Source of the DNA: Halorhabdus tiamatea SARL4B
GTDB taxonomy: Archaea; Halobacteriota; Halobacteria; Halobacteriales; Haloarculaceae
DNA: 64,000 nt
Direction: 5' to 3'
NCBI RefSeq assembly: GCF_000470655.1
Contig: NC_021921.1
Location: 868,001-932,000 of the forward strand
Part shown: in pieces, positions 17,321-27,200 of the stretch
How the letters are laid out: every line of letters begins with the position of its first letter
Numbering within the stretch: position 1 is the stretch's first letter
Notes under the pieces: generated by a model
Told to the model about the DNA's origin: nothing
The model's input: the letters and a program-made list of their open reading frames with translations, nothing else
The model's database searches: none
Program-made: the position numbers and the translations under genes

Positions 17321-19240
17321 TTACTCCGCCGCCAGGATCACGGCGTCCTCGACGGAAACGCCACCTTCTGCGGCCACGTTCTCGTCGCCGAGTTCGTCGA
17401 CCGGTTCGACGGTCTCCCCGGGAAGGCCGACATCCTTGGCCTCGTGGCCGAAGTTCAACACGACGACGTAGCGGTCGTCGTCGTTCTCGCGGGCGTAGGC
17501 CACGACCTGCTCGGCGTCGCTTTCGACATCGACGGGTTCGAAGTCGGCCCCAGAGCCGAGCGCGTCGATCTCCTCGCGCGTTCCACTCAGCCGCTGGTAG
17601 AAGGCGAGCAACCCCTCGTCGGTGTGGCCCCAGTGGGTCGCCCCGCGACGTTGGCGCTCGCCGATCTCCTGGCCGGCGTAGATCATCGGCGACCCGGGCA
17701 GCGTGAACGTCGCCGTTGCGGCGGCCTTGACGGCGTGAGTGCCGACCTCCGAGACGTAACGTTCCTCGTCGTGGTTCTCGATGTACGTCAGGAAGCCGGC
17801 GTGATCCGGGAAGCCGATCTGATAGCGACTCTCCAGGGAGCCATAGAGCTGGTCGGCCGGCTGGTCGCCGTGGCCGATCTGCAGCAGATCGAAGTACAGC
17901 CCGGCGTCGAAGTGGATGTCGAAACAGAGGTCCTGGAAGTCAGCGACGTAGGGGATCGTCTCGTCCATCAGGAGGAAGTCGTCGTCGATGGTCTTGACCG
18001 TCTCGCGGATCTCCTGCCAGAAGGGCTTGGGCACGGCCCAGGCCATGTCACACCGGAAGCCGTCGACGACGCCGGCCCACTTCTCGACCGCGTCGAGCAG
18101 GTGTCGACGGACTTCGAGGTTCTCGTAGTCGAAGTTCGCGATGAGTTCCCAGTCGAAGTACGTCTCCGGTTCGCGGGCCTCGCGGTCTTCCCAGTCGTAC
18201 CACTCGAGGTACTGCTCGTCGCCGGCCAGCGCGCGCTGGTAGAACTCGTGATCGCGTGCGGAGTGATTGAGCACGAGGTCGAAGAGCACGCGCATGTCCC
18301 GGTCGTGGGCCTCGGCGACGAACTCCCGGAAGGCCGCCTCGCCGCCGAGGTCCTCGGCGATCGAGAAGAAGTCCGTGATGTTGTAGCCGTGGTCGTTGCC
18401 GTCGTGCTGGAGGACGGGCGTAAACCACAGCGTATCGACGCCGAGGCTCTGGATGTGATCGAGTTTCTCGGCGATGGCCTCGAAGACGGTCTGGCCGGGA
18501 TCGGGATCGACGTACCCCCGGACGTAAATCTCGTAGAGCGTCATCTCCGTGCTCCAGGCCGGCGGGTCGTTGAGTCGCTCGATCGTGCCGTCGCCGTGAA
18601 TCTCGACGGAGTCAGGCACGCTATACTGGTCACCGACCGCGATAGCGTGGACGCGGGCGGCGTCGTCGATCGCCTCGAGCGGGAACCGAAACTCCCGGCT
18701 CTCGACCGTGTGTCCCGGGAGTTCGTCACGGTCGTCGACGTAGAACTCGACGTCGAGGTCGGCAGGCGGTGCGCCCCGTCGCGGTTCGGTCTGGGGGCGA
18801 GCCCGCAGGACGAACTCGTCGTCGACTGCCTCGCCGTCGAGTGTGAGCCGCGGGCGTGCCTCGCCGGGTTCGGGCCGACCCACTCCGGAGCCGGAACCCG
18901 AGCGAGCGCCGACGCCGCTACCCGAGCGACCACTGCGTCCGCTTCCCCCGCTGACGCCGCTCGTGGCGGGCTGGGCTACCTCGTCGTCGATCGCCAATTC
19001 GGCGGGGAACGCCCGGATCGTGAGTTCGTGAGTCCCGTCCGGTGCCCCGAGCGCGACAGTATAGACGCCGGGAACGTCGGGCGCGAAGGTCTCGACGGGA
19101 TCGTCGCCGAGCACGGCGTGACTCCCGTCCGGTGCGTCGTCGATACGCCAGGTGTAGGTGCCCGAGGGGTCGGGATCTCGGGGGGCGAGTTCGGTCGATT
19201 CCCCGACTGCGAGGAATCTGGGTGGGCCGGGATGGTGCAT
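17321..19240 (-). CDS. GH13 alpha-amylase-family enzyme with N-terminal beta-domain
   Basis: A 639-residue intracellular GH13 enzyme. An N-terminal beta-rich region (1-90, ending DGTHELTIRAFPAE) is joined by a Gly/Ser/Arg linker (about 94-120) to a second small domain, then the (beta/alpha)8 barrel begins near 235. Catalytic residues are D398 in GFRCDMAW, E427 in LLMDETIP and D491 in ENHDEER. It is divergent from a longer paralogue (19399-21681) with the same N-terminal design (HPGPPRFL) and the same RCD-x-AW pocket. The low-complexity linker is unusual in a cytoplasmic enzyme. Family members include alpha-amylases and maltogenic enzymes; exact specificity is unclear. Confidence 0.88.
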   Translation of the reverse strand: MHHPGPPRFLAVGESTELAPRDPDPSGTYTWRIDDAPDGSHAVLGDDPVETFAPDVPGVYTVALGAPDGTHELTIRAFPAELAIDDEVAQPATSGVSGGSGRSGRSGSGVGARSGSGSGVGRPEPGEARPRLTLDGEAVDDEFVLRARPQTEPRRGAPPADLDVEFYVDDRDELPGHTVESREFRFPLEAIDDAARVHAIAVGDQYSVPDSVEIHGDGTIERLNDPPAWSTEMTLYEIYVRGYVDPDPGQTVFEAIAEKLDHIQSLGVDTLWFTPVLQHDGNDHGYNITDFFSIAEDLGGEAAFREFVAEAHDRDMRVLFDLVLNHSARDHEFYQRALAGDEQYLEWYDWEDREAREPETYFDWELIANFDYENLEVRRHLLDAVEKWAGVVDGFRCDMAWAVPKPFWQEIRETVKTIDDDFLLMDETIPYVADFQDLCFDIHFDAGLYFDLLQIGHGDQPADQLYGSLESRYQIGFPDHAGFLTYIENHDEERYVSEVGTHAVKAAATATFTLPGSPMIYAGQEIGERQRRGATHWGHTDEGLLAFYQRLSGTREEIDALGSGADFEPVDVESDAEQVVAYARENDDDRYVVVLNFGHEAKDVGLPGETVEPVDELGDENVAAEGGVSVEDAVILAAE

Positions 19241-19398
19241 GTCTATCGTCTATTTGTTCGCTACGGGTGTTAAAAATATCTGTGCCGCAGTCGTCCCCAG
19301 AGCTGTCAGCCGTGATGGTGGTCCTGGATAAAAGTTAACACTGTTCCGGGCGCTAGGACTGGTTATCGACACCTGTTGTCGTCTATTTGGTGAGTAAT
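19241..19398. promoter_or_regulatory. Divergent promoter region of two GH13 genes
   Basis: For the minus gene, a TATA-like TTTTTAA lies around 19270-19276. For the plus gene, GGATAAAAGTTAA lies around 19326-19338. An 11-base direct repeat TCGTCTATTTG occurs at 19246-19256 and 19379-19389, close to each start codon. Shared control by a TrmB-type regulator is possible but not shown. Confidence 0.45.
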
Positions 19399-21681
19399 AT
19401 GACAGGAAATCATACGTCCGACAGCTACCATCCTGGCCCGCCGCGGTTCCTCCAGTTGGGGGAGAGTATCGTCGACCCGATCTTCGTCGACATGGCCCAC
19501 GGCTACGACAGGGACAACCTCGCGCCGACGATCGCCGGAACGCCCGAACGTGATCCACCCCCCTACGAGAAGGGGGATTTCGTCTGGCGACTCGCCGAGA
19601 AGCCCGACGGGAGCAAGGCCGGCATCGAGTACGCGCCGACGCCCTTCGAGGACGACGCCGAGCAGTACGACGAGGGGAACCACAACACAGCCGATTTCGA
19701 ACCGGACGTGCCGGGCACCTACGTCTTCGAACTCGACGCGCCCGACGGCACCCACGAGTTGACGATCAAGGTGTTCCCGCCGCCCGTCACCGAAGACGGA
19801 ACCGAGGTGTACGACATCGAGGGGGAACTCCCGACCGACGCCCGCGAGACCACCGGCGGGCCGCCACGGATCGAACTCGAGGGACACTACGACGCAGAAA
19901 CCGGCGAGTTCGTGATCGAATCGAACCCCGAACTCGCACCCGATAGTTACGCCGTCCTCGAGGACCTCGACGTGTCGTTTCGGCCGCACGACGCGGCGGC
20001 GCTCGATCGTGAGGACATCGTCGTCGAGGGGACGACTGCCCGCGTGCCGGTCGAGGCTCTCGAGGGGCCGACCCGGCTGTTCGGGGCCCCCTACGACGGG
20101 GTCCGACTGGGCACGACCGACGAGATCGTCCTCGATCCGGACACAGAGGCGGTCGAGTTGCCCAATCGCCCGCCGGAGTGGATCGAAGACGCCGTCGTCT
20201 ACGAGATCTTCACGCGGTCGTTCGCCGGCGATGAGCGGGCGACCGACTTCGAGTTCCTCACTGGGAAGGTCGAGTATCTCGACGAGTTGGGCGTCGACCT
20301 CGTCTGGCTGACGCCGATCGTGCCCGCCTGGAGCGGCCGGATCGATACCCCACCGGGCGGTCCCCACGCCTACGACACCAGCGACTACTTCGCCGTCGCA
20401 GAAGACCTGGGCACGATCGAAGGCTTCGAGCGCTTCGTCGATGCGTGTCACGACCACGATATCAAGGTCGCCTTCGATCTGGTGGTCAACCACGCCGGCT
20501 GGGAACACGACGCCTGGCAGGACACCATCGCCCAACTGGGCGACGATCCCGAGGACCCCCACGAGTTCCCCGAGGTCGATTCGTGGGACACCGACTCGCC
20601 GTACTTCGACTGGTTCGATCGGCAGTCCCGGACGAACGGCATCGACGCCACGCCGCCCCAGACGAGTTTCTTCGACGTCAGGCTGCACCCGAACCTCAAC
20701 TACGGTAACCTCGCGCTCCGGGAGCACATCCTCGCAGTCGTGGACTTCTGGTCGGACACCGTCGACGCGTTCCGGTGTGACATCGCCTGGGGCGTCCCCC
20801 ACTCCTTCTGGAAGGAGGCCCGGCGGTTGACCCGCAAGAAGGACGACGCCTTCCTGTGGCTCGACGAGTCGATCCCGCGCATCCCGGAGATGGCTGAATC
20901 CGAGTTCGATCTGCACTTCGACTCGACGGAGTTCATGCGGACCGCTCACGCCGTCGCCCGCGGCGAACGGCCGCCCCGGGACCTCATCGCCGCGGTCGAG
21001 ACGCGCCAAAACGACGGGTTCCCGGCCTACACCCGCGTCATCAACTCCACGGAGAATCACGACGAGTCCCGACTCTACTACGAGGCCAAGGAGAAGGGCC
21101 ACCGCGAAGATCCCGCCCAGGCGCAACGCGGGGCGCTGGCGGCCGCGTTCACGCTCCCGGGCGTCCCGTTCATCTACTACGGCCAGGAGCGACTGGTCTC
21201 CGAGTACGGGGAGCGCCGGGAGAGTCCCTACTTCGGCCGCGAGGATCAGACGGGCGACATCAAGGCCGACCCGTACAAGCGCGCGTTCATGAACTGGGAG
21301 GAGTACGACGAAGAACACCTCGCGTTCGTCTCGGGCCTGATCGACTTCTATCACGACTCGCCGGTCATGGGGCCCGAAGCGGACCTCGTGCGGGAGGCCC
21401 ACCGCGCCGAGGCCGGCAACGACGTGCTGGTGTTCGGTCGGGACGCGGGCGAGGAGAAACGTGTCGTCGTGATCAACTTCGCCGACCACCCCCACTGGGT
21501 CGACCTCCGACTGCCGGTCGAGACCCAGGATCTGTTCACCGGCGAGGACTTACTCGTCGATCGCGCCGACGACGCGGTCACCGTCGAGGTCGAGACGCTG
21601 GCGGTCTTCGAGACGCCGACGCTGTTCGATCAGGGCCACAACCACTGGCACGCGGACGAACCGTTGCCGAACGATGGCTGA
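19399..21681 (+). CDS. GH13 alpha-amylase-family enzyme, long paralogue
   Basis: A 760-residue intracellular GH13 enzyme. It opens with SYHPGPPRFLQLGES, has an N-terminal beta-domain (about 8-130) and a second one (about 155-255), then the catalytic barrel from about 262. Catalytic residues are D461 in AFRCDIAWGVP, E490 in LWLDESIP and D555 in TENHDESR. It shares layout with the divergent gene at 17321 but carries inserts and no Gly/Ser linker, so the two come from an old duplication. ATG 19399 is preferred over a GTG at 19387. Likely an alpha-glucan hydrolase or transferase acting on imported or stored maltodextrin. Confidence 0.88.
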   Translation: MTGNHTSDSYHPGPPRFLQLGESIVDPIFVDMAHGYDRDNLAPTIAGTPERDPPPYEKGDFVWRLAEKPDGSKAGIEYAPTPFEDDAEQYDEGNHNTADFEPDVPGTYVFELDAPDGTHELTIKVFPPPVTEDGTEVYDIEGELPTDARETTGGPPRIELEGHYDAETGEFVIESNPELAPDSYAVLEDLDVSFRPHDAAALDREDIVVEGTTARVPVEALEGPTRLFGAPYDGVRLGTTDEIVLDPDTEAVELPNRPPEWIEDAVVYEIFTRSFAGDERATDFEFLTGKVEYLDELGVDLVWLTPIVPAWSGRIDTPPGGPHAYDTSDYFAVAEDLGTIEGFERFVDACHDHDIKVAFDLVVNHAGWEHDAWQDTIAQLGDDPEDPHEFPEVDSWDTDSPYFDWFDRQSRTNGIDATPPQTSFFDVRLHPNLNYGNLALREHILAVVDFWSDTVDAFRCDIAWGVPHSFWKEARRLTRKKDDAFLWLDESIPRIPEMAESEFDLHFDSTEFMRTAHAVARGERPPRDLIAAVETRQNDGFPAYTRVINSTENHDESRLYYEAKEKGHREDPAQAQRGALAAAFTLPGVPFIYYGQERLVSEYGERRESPYFGREDQTGDIKADPYKRAFMNWEEYDEEHLAFVSGLIDFYHDSPVMGPEADLVREAHRAEAGNDVLVFGRDAGEEKRVVVINFADHPHWVDLRLPVETQDLFTGEDLLVDRADDAVTVEVETLAVFETPTLFDQGHNHWHADEPLPNDG

Positions 21682-21768
21682 CGGGATGTCCTTCGACAGA
21701 AGGGGCTGAAACACCTGTTTTCTAGCGTCTAAACGAGGCCCAACAATCAAACAGAGACACAGGAGGGA

Positions 21769-22428
21769 TTATTCTTCGTCATCTGGAATTGCAAGCGGGT
21801 TTCCGTTCCACTCGAGCAAATCATTTTGATCAAGTTCTGTCAGGATGTCGCCGAAGGAAGACTGTCGAAACGTAATCCGGCGAGTCAGCGAGAGACTCCG
21901 GAGGTCACGGGCTGTCTCAGGATCGATGGATTGGTCAGCTGCATCTGCGAGATGAGCGATATATTTCGAACTTTGATAGAATTCGTTCTCATTGGCCCAC
22001 GCCATGACCAGATCTAGCTTACTGGCTGCCTCTACCGATTCATAATACTGCATGGCCGTTTGATACGCGTTCGGATCGTCTAGCCCTGCGATCCGTCGCA
22101 GATCGCCGATATGTTCGTGGGCAAGGCCAGACCAGGCTTGCCGTTCCACGTCGTCGCCGTCGATACGATCCGCGAGAACGTCTTCACAGATCAATATCCC
22201 CTGTCGAGCAATGTTTTCACACCGCTCGTCGTTTCCCGCGACTCTATAGCAGACGACAGCGTATTTGAGGTTCGTAAGGCTCGATAGCATGCCAACATGA
22301 TGCATGTTGGATTTGACAATCCCAAGATAGGTGAGCTGGAGGTATTTGTCTCCAGATTCGATCAGATCTCCAGCTCTACGAGCGTTTTCCGCCTCGCGAT
22401 AAATCTCGGACCGATTGTTATGTGTCAT
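21769..22428 (-). CDS. Helical-repeat (TPR-like) protein of unknown function
   Basis: A 219-residue, probably all-helical protein. Pairs of helices such as SEIYREAENARRAGDLIESG and ERCENIARQGILICEDVLA resemble TPR-type repeats; the last 60 residues (LTRRITFRQSSFGDILTEL) look like a separate C-terminal domain. ATG 22428 lies two bases after the stop of a preceding reading frame (ending at 22431), suggesting an operon that the IS630 element later split. Base composition is clearly lower in GC than in the sugar genes, a sign of transfer. Not recognised as a named family. Confidence 0.65.
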   Translation of the reverse strand: MTHNNRSEIYREAENARRAGDLIESGDKYLQLTYLGIVKSNMHHVGMLSSLTNLKYAVVCYRVAGNDERCENIARQGILICEDVLADRIDGDDVERQAWSGLAHEHIGDLRRIAGLDDPNAYQTAMQYYESVEAASKLDLVMAWANENEFYQSSKYIAHLADAADQSIDPETARDLRSLSLTRRITFRQSSFGDILTELDQNDLLEWNGNPLAIPDDEE

Positions 22429-22430
22429 AG

Positions 22431-22525
22431 TCAGCAATCATATTTACGATACCCGTCTTCATCCAGGTGATCTTGTACATCCTCTAAGTCATCCCAATCA
22501 AACTCTTCCCCGATATCCGTTAAGC
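22431..22525 (-). pseudogene. 3' remnant of an acidic protein gene cut by the IS630 insertion
   Basis: Upstream of the helical-repeat gene a minus-strand frame reads SLTDIGEEFDWDDLEDVQ, then DHLDEDGYRKYDC and stop (22431-22433). It is typical halophilic acidic sequence and is cut at 22526 by the left inverted repeat of the IS. Across the empty site the frame stays open for about 26 codons, but those residues are not acidic and contain no ATG, so more than a simple insertion may have happened. Confidence 0.4.
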
Positions 22526-22608
22526 TAGTGCCGCTTCAGACCTGAACTACTAGATTTATCTACTCAGAGCGCGTCCTAGTGGTATTCAGAAATATTCTGA
22601 AGCCCGTC

Positions 22609-23076
22609 ATGCCACGAACTCAAAAGTACGTTGTCGATCTGTCTGCCGATGAACGAGCCGAACTGAACGCATTGCTTGCCTCTGGAACGCACAAGACGCG
22701 TGTTCTCACGCGTGCACGGTGTCTCTTGCACGCTGACGACGGCTTGACTGATGACGAAGTCAGTCAAGCCGTCGGATGTCACCCCGGCACTGTCGGTCGT
22801 CACCGCAAACGCTACACCGAAGACGGCCTCGCGGCGATTAATCGCCGCAAGGCCGACCGCGTCTACGAGCGCAAACTCGACGGACGTGAAGAAGCCCACC
22901 TTATCGCGTTGGCGTGTAGCGATCCACCAGAAGGACGCTCTCGCTGGTCACTGCACCTCCTTGCTGAGCATCTTGTTGGTCTTACCGAGATCGACGTTGA
23001 GTCGATCTCTCACGAAACCGTTCGACAGGTTCTAAAAAAACACGACTGCACCCTCACCGATCCAAATCCTGGGTGA
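22609..23076 (+). CDS. IS630 transposase, N-terminal part (ORF A)
   Basis: This 155-residue frame holds the DNA-binding half: a helix-turn-helix (DDEVSQAVGCHPGTVGRHRKRY, shown here in two pieces in the protein, about 45-70) and the linker with SRWSLHLLAEHLVG. It ends at TGA 23074-23076 shortly after an A7 run (23034-23040). In the -1 frame the reading is open from that run into ORF B and restores the family sequence VLKKTRLHPHRSKSW. The start ATG 22609 gives MPRTQKYVVDLS, the usual family opening. Confidence 0.85.
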   Translation: MPRTQKYVVDLSADERAELNALLASGTHKTRVLTRARCLLHADDGLTDDEVSQAVGCHPGTVGRHRKRYTEDGLAAINRRKADRVYERKLDGREEAHLIALACSDPPEGRSRWSLHLLAEHLVGLTEIDVESISHETVRQVLKKHDCTLTDPNPG

Positions 23077-23738
23077 TCGAATCCGGAGAGAGTGCGTCGT
23101 TCGTCTGCAAAATGGAGGATGTTCTCGATCTTTACCACGAACCCTACGACGAAAAGCGTCCAGTCGTCTGTTTTGACGAGTCCAACAAGGAACTGCACAA
23201 GGAAGTCCGCGACCCGCTCCCGGCGCGACCGGGAGCGGTCGCTCGGTATGACTACACCTACGAACGCAACGGGACGCGCAACCTCTTCGTGATGAGCGAG
23301 CCGCTGACTGGCTGGCGACATATCGAGGTAACCGAGCGACGACGCAAGGAGGAATTCGTCGCTCAGATGCAGTCGCTGGTGGATGATCATTACCCGGATG
23401 CGGACTGCATCCGGGTGGTGATGGATAATCTGAATACGCACCAACGGTACGCCTTCTACGAACATCTACCGCCAGCAGAAGCTCGTCGGTTGCTCAGGAA
23501 GCTCGAATTTCACTTCACGCCAGAACACGGCAGTTGGCTGAACATGGCGGAAATCGAGTTTAGCGCCCTGTGGACGGAGTGCCTTGACCGCCGCATTCCT
23601 GACGCAGCGACACTCCGTGCGGAGGTCGCTGCGTGGGAACGCACTCGAAACGAGGACGAATCCGAGATTGATTGGCAGTTCACGGCCGATGACGCTCGCA
23701 TCAAACTCCGCCAGCTATATCCAGCAAATCACGATTGA
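23073..23738 (+). CDS. IS630 transposase, DDE catalytic part (ORF B)
   Basis: The -1 frame encodes the catalytic domain with the three acidic residues in VVCFDES, RVVMDNLNTH and NMAEIEFSA. The GTG at 23073 is only the first start-like codon in the frame; the natural protein is most likely made by -1 frameshifting at A-AAA-AAA (23034-23040) from ORF A, or the gene has lost one A. The stop codon lies inside the right inverted repeat. Confidence 0.85.
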   Translation: MIESGESASFVCKMEDVLDLYHEPYDEKRPVVCFDESNKELHKEVRDPLPARPGAVARYDYTYERNGTRNLFVMSEPLTGWRHIEVTERRRKEEFVAQMQSLVDDHYPDADCIRVVMDNLNTHQRYAFYEHLPPAEARRLLRKLEFHFTPEHGSWLNMAEIEFSALWTECLDRRIPDAATLRAEVAAWERTRNEDESEIDWQFTADDARIKLRQLYPANHD

Positions 23739-23823
23739 AGCCGCACTAGCAGAACGACTACGACCGCTAGATATCGGCGCCGGGTTTCTGAGACCTGTGC
23801 ACCCAATGATTCCCCGGACATAG

Positions 23824-24249
23824 TTAGGTCACTGGTAGTTCGGATCGTGACGATGCGTATTCGACCCCATATTCTGAATCCATCTTGACATAGTATTCGG
23901 CGACCATTTTCTCGTTCCAGAAGTCCGGAGATTCTATCGTTACGTAGGTAGGTAATTCGCCGTCTCGAATTGCAATCTCGAACGGATCGCTAGATCCGTC
24001 AAGATCACCGAGGAATTTCGAATCAATCATCTCTCCGTCGGAATTATACAACCGAATCGATACGTTATGGTAGACATCTCGATCCGGAATACCTCCACTC
24101 ATCGATACGTAGCCATCCATATGAAATTCGGATGGAGTAGCGTTGATCGAGCCCGAAAACCCAAACTTCACTTCGTCCCCACTCGGCACGCAACCCGCGA
24201 GTGGCACCAGCAACGCGATAGCAAGCAGGAGGCTGATTTTTCGGCTCAT
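23824..24249 (-). CDS. Small lipoprotein, partner of the large VWA/protease protein
   Basis: A 141-residue protein with a Sec-type lipoprotein signal, hydrophobic LLLAIALLVPLAGC with the lipidated Cys at about residue 20. The mature part is about 120 residues and probably beta-sandwich (NVSIRLYNSDGEMIDS). Its ATG overlaps the stop of the 1478-residue upstream gene by four bases (ATGA), so the two are translationally coupled. It may anchor or assist the large secreted protein. Family not recognised. Confidence 0.75.
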   Translation of the reverse strand: MSRKISLLLAIALLVPLAGCVPSGDEVKFGFSGSINATPSEFHMDGYVSMSGGIPDRDVYHNVSIRLYNSDGEMIDSKFLGDLDGSSDPFEIAIRDGELPTYVTIESPDFWNEKMVAEYYVKMDSEYGVEYASSRSELPVT

Positions 24250-27200
24250 GGAGTTGCTATCGTGGTCAATTCTTCAATAGAAAATGCATAATACTTTCCG
24301 TTCATTGGGTGGTGGAGTAGATCTGGTCCCCATCCGGACCTCATGACGCTCCAGTACTCGGTTTGGCGTTTGTCTATCTCTTCAATCGTAGGATCATCTG
24401 AAGATCCACTATAGACCTCTCCCGCCCGGAACGGGTGGTTGAGGAAATCGTCATCGGCTGCACCGAGATTGAACGAGTGACCGATCTCGTGAATCAGCGT
24501 TTTTGCAGTCGTCATCCCCATTCCATTTCGATAAGGAGAACGGTGCAATGTACCCTGATGTTTGTTTTCGACATCGCTGGTCCAGCTATTGTGTCCCTCT
24601 GTGAAGATCCCTATATAGGGCATTGTGAGGTGATTGAATCCACTCTGCGTTCGACCGCCCGGTATGAGAGGAGAATTACAGTAGGTCAGCACCTGGGAGT
24701 AGACGTCAGCGTCCTCGCTATTGTAACTCTGATGGGCGTACATGTGTTCCATTTCCGTAAGACCGAAGCCATTGTTCGGGTTCACGGCCCAGAGACTCTC
24801 AGCAGCGAACGTTTCGTCACGGATTACGTTCACGTCGATCCCGTAGAGAGCGAAGTTCCGTTCGATCCCATTTTCCCAGGTCTGACTATCTATCGACGTA
24901 TTCGCCCCTTTGTAGAAGTCTACCTCGACTGAGAGGGAGGGTGATGGAATCTCACGATCCGAATCGTCGGTCGGATCCGTCCCCCACTGTAGCTCTCCGA
25001 CGTGGAGGCTCGCGTGTTCGTCGCCGTTCCAGACGTGAGTTCCAGCCTGCTCAGGGACGACTTCATCCCCTTCAACTCCGTCTCCCGTTTGCAAGTGCTC
25101 CCGATAGAGTATCCCGTCATCACTATAGCCGACACCGTGAACGCCAATCCAGCCGTCCCAGTAGCTGTCGTCGTCAGTATCGGGGTGCAACGGATCAGTC
25201 GGTTCTTCTAGTATGTTCGCCTCTCTAACGTTGAAATATGTGAACGATGCTATACCACCGGTAGTCCCTTGGGTGGCTTTCGTGATCCCTTTCAGTTCTT
25301 GTCCGTCGGTCAATCCATCGTCGTCAAAGTCTGGATCCCATGGGTCCGTTCCCTCCTCCAATTCACGAGTGTTTGACAGCCAGGTGTCCGTCCGCTTGGT
25401 TCCATCGAGGGCCTTGAATGAAATACGGTTGAATAGTTCACGATTACGTGAGGCGTAGTTCGAATCGAGCGAGTCGACAGTGACGAAATCAAAGTCACTC
25501 GTCGCATCGTTCAACCCGCTTGGCCCGACCGTAATTTCTTCTGTCGCTAATTGTTCTGGAATGCCGAGAGCGTCTGCACCGAATCGGAATCGAAAAACCT
25601 CTCCATCTGCTTCGATCAGTTCGATCATTTCGGCTTGCTCTGCAGTAATCCCGTACGTCACGGGCTCGCGCGGATCCGTATGCGTGTATTCCTTCTCCTC
25701 GGTATCATTCAGTCCGTCGCCGTCCGTATCTTTCAGCATGGGGTTGGACGTGACGGTGATATTGGCGTCCGGATTCTCATCGACACTGCCAGCCCACCGG
25801 TAGGGCTGGCCGCTCTCGTTGATCACCGAGATGTTCCAGCCGTCGGCCTTCGAGTTGTTCTCCAGAGAGACTTCCTCGTGATCTTCGAGGCCATCACCGT
25901 CCGAATCGGCGCGCGTCGGATTGGATCGCAGTTCGAAGTACGAGACGATGTACTCGTGCTCGAGGTCGTTGACGACGAAGTCGATCGGGTACTCTCGGTA
26001 TTCCTTGGCCTCTTCGCCGTCCGTGAGCTCGTCGCCATCAGTGTGCTTGTCGGTTGCGTTGGTCGGAAGCCGGCGGAGGTCCGAGCCAGTGTGACCAATC
26101 GGCAGTCCGTTTTCTTCGAGGACGTCCGGCAGTCCGTCGCCGTCGGTGTCTTTCGGTTCGACCTCTTCGGCGACACGCGAGAAGACATTCGGCAAGTCCG
26201 AGGCGTCCTCGACGTAATTGTACGTCCCATTGGTGATCGATGCGATATCCGAGAGTTTGTTCCCGTCGGCACCGCCGAACCCGATCGTGTGGATCGTGAT
26301 ATTCCGGTCGGCGGCCGTCCGTGCCTGAGCCCGGCCGCCCGAGCCCTGGCCGTCAGTCAATAGGATCGCAACCTTTGCGCGAGAGTTGTTGCTCGCACTC
26401 GCGAAGTGCTGGTTTGCCCGCGCGACACCGCTGCCGATGTCCGTCCCGCCACTCGCGTCCAGACTCTCGATCGTGACGTTGACCGCGCCGAAGTCCGTCG
26501 TCAACTCCTGAGCGACGTGGGCAGTGTGATCGAAGTCCACCACGCCCGCCCGGTCGCCCGGAATGAGCGCGCCGACGAACTCTTTGGCTGCTTGCTTTCG
26601 GAATTCCTGAGGATCGTTCCAGCCCATCGAGCCCGAGGAGTCGATGATGAACTGGACGTCCACGGGTTGGATCGTCTCCTCGCCGCCCGTCCCGTTCGAC
26701 GGTCGCTCGGTGGTGACGTCGGTCGCCCAGTTCGAGATCGAGAAGACGGCGAATGTCGAGAAGTGCTCTGTTTCGGCCGTCACCGTGTTGTTCTCGGCGT
26801 CGATCGTCGAATTGATCGGGACGTAGAGTTGCTTCTCGGGGTCGTAGGTGACTACCGCCAGATCCGACTCATTGCTCGCGGCCTGCAATGAATCGTCGTA
26901 TGAGATGGTGACGTTCGCCGACTCGAACTCGCGCGTGGATTCGATCTCGACGATCTCCGAGACACTCATGTTCTCGACGCGGTCGCCCCCTGCGAAGCGC
27001 TCGGTCTCCTCGCCGACGGACACACCACCAGCCACGTTCCCTTCCCCGGTCAACTTGACGTCGACGCCCAGACTCTCGTTGCCTGCCGTGGTCGTATACG
27101 TCTCGTTGCCATCTTTGATACCGTCTTCGTCGGTGTCGGGATCGAGCGGATCCGTGTTGAACGGGTCGGTCGGTTCGACGCCATCGTCGAGGCCGTCGTC

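Larger units (their letters stand above)
22526..23748 (+). mobile_element. IS630-type insertion sequence
   Basis: The element is bounded by near-perfect inverted repeats, TAGTGCCGCTTCA (22526-22538) and its partner TGAAGCCGCACTA (23736-23748), with one mismatch in 13. The outer TA on each side is the expected IS630/Tc1 target duplication, so the element proper is 22528-23746. It carries one transposase in two frames. It lies inside a lower-GC island and interrupts a minus-strand reading frame. Confidence 0.88.
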
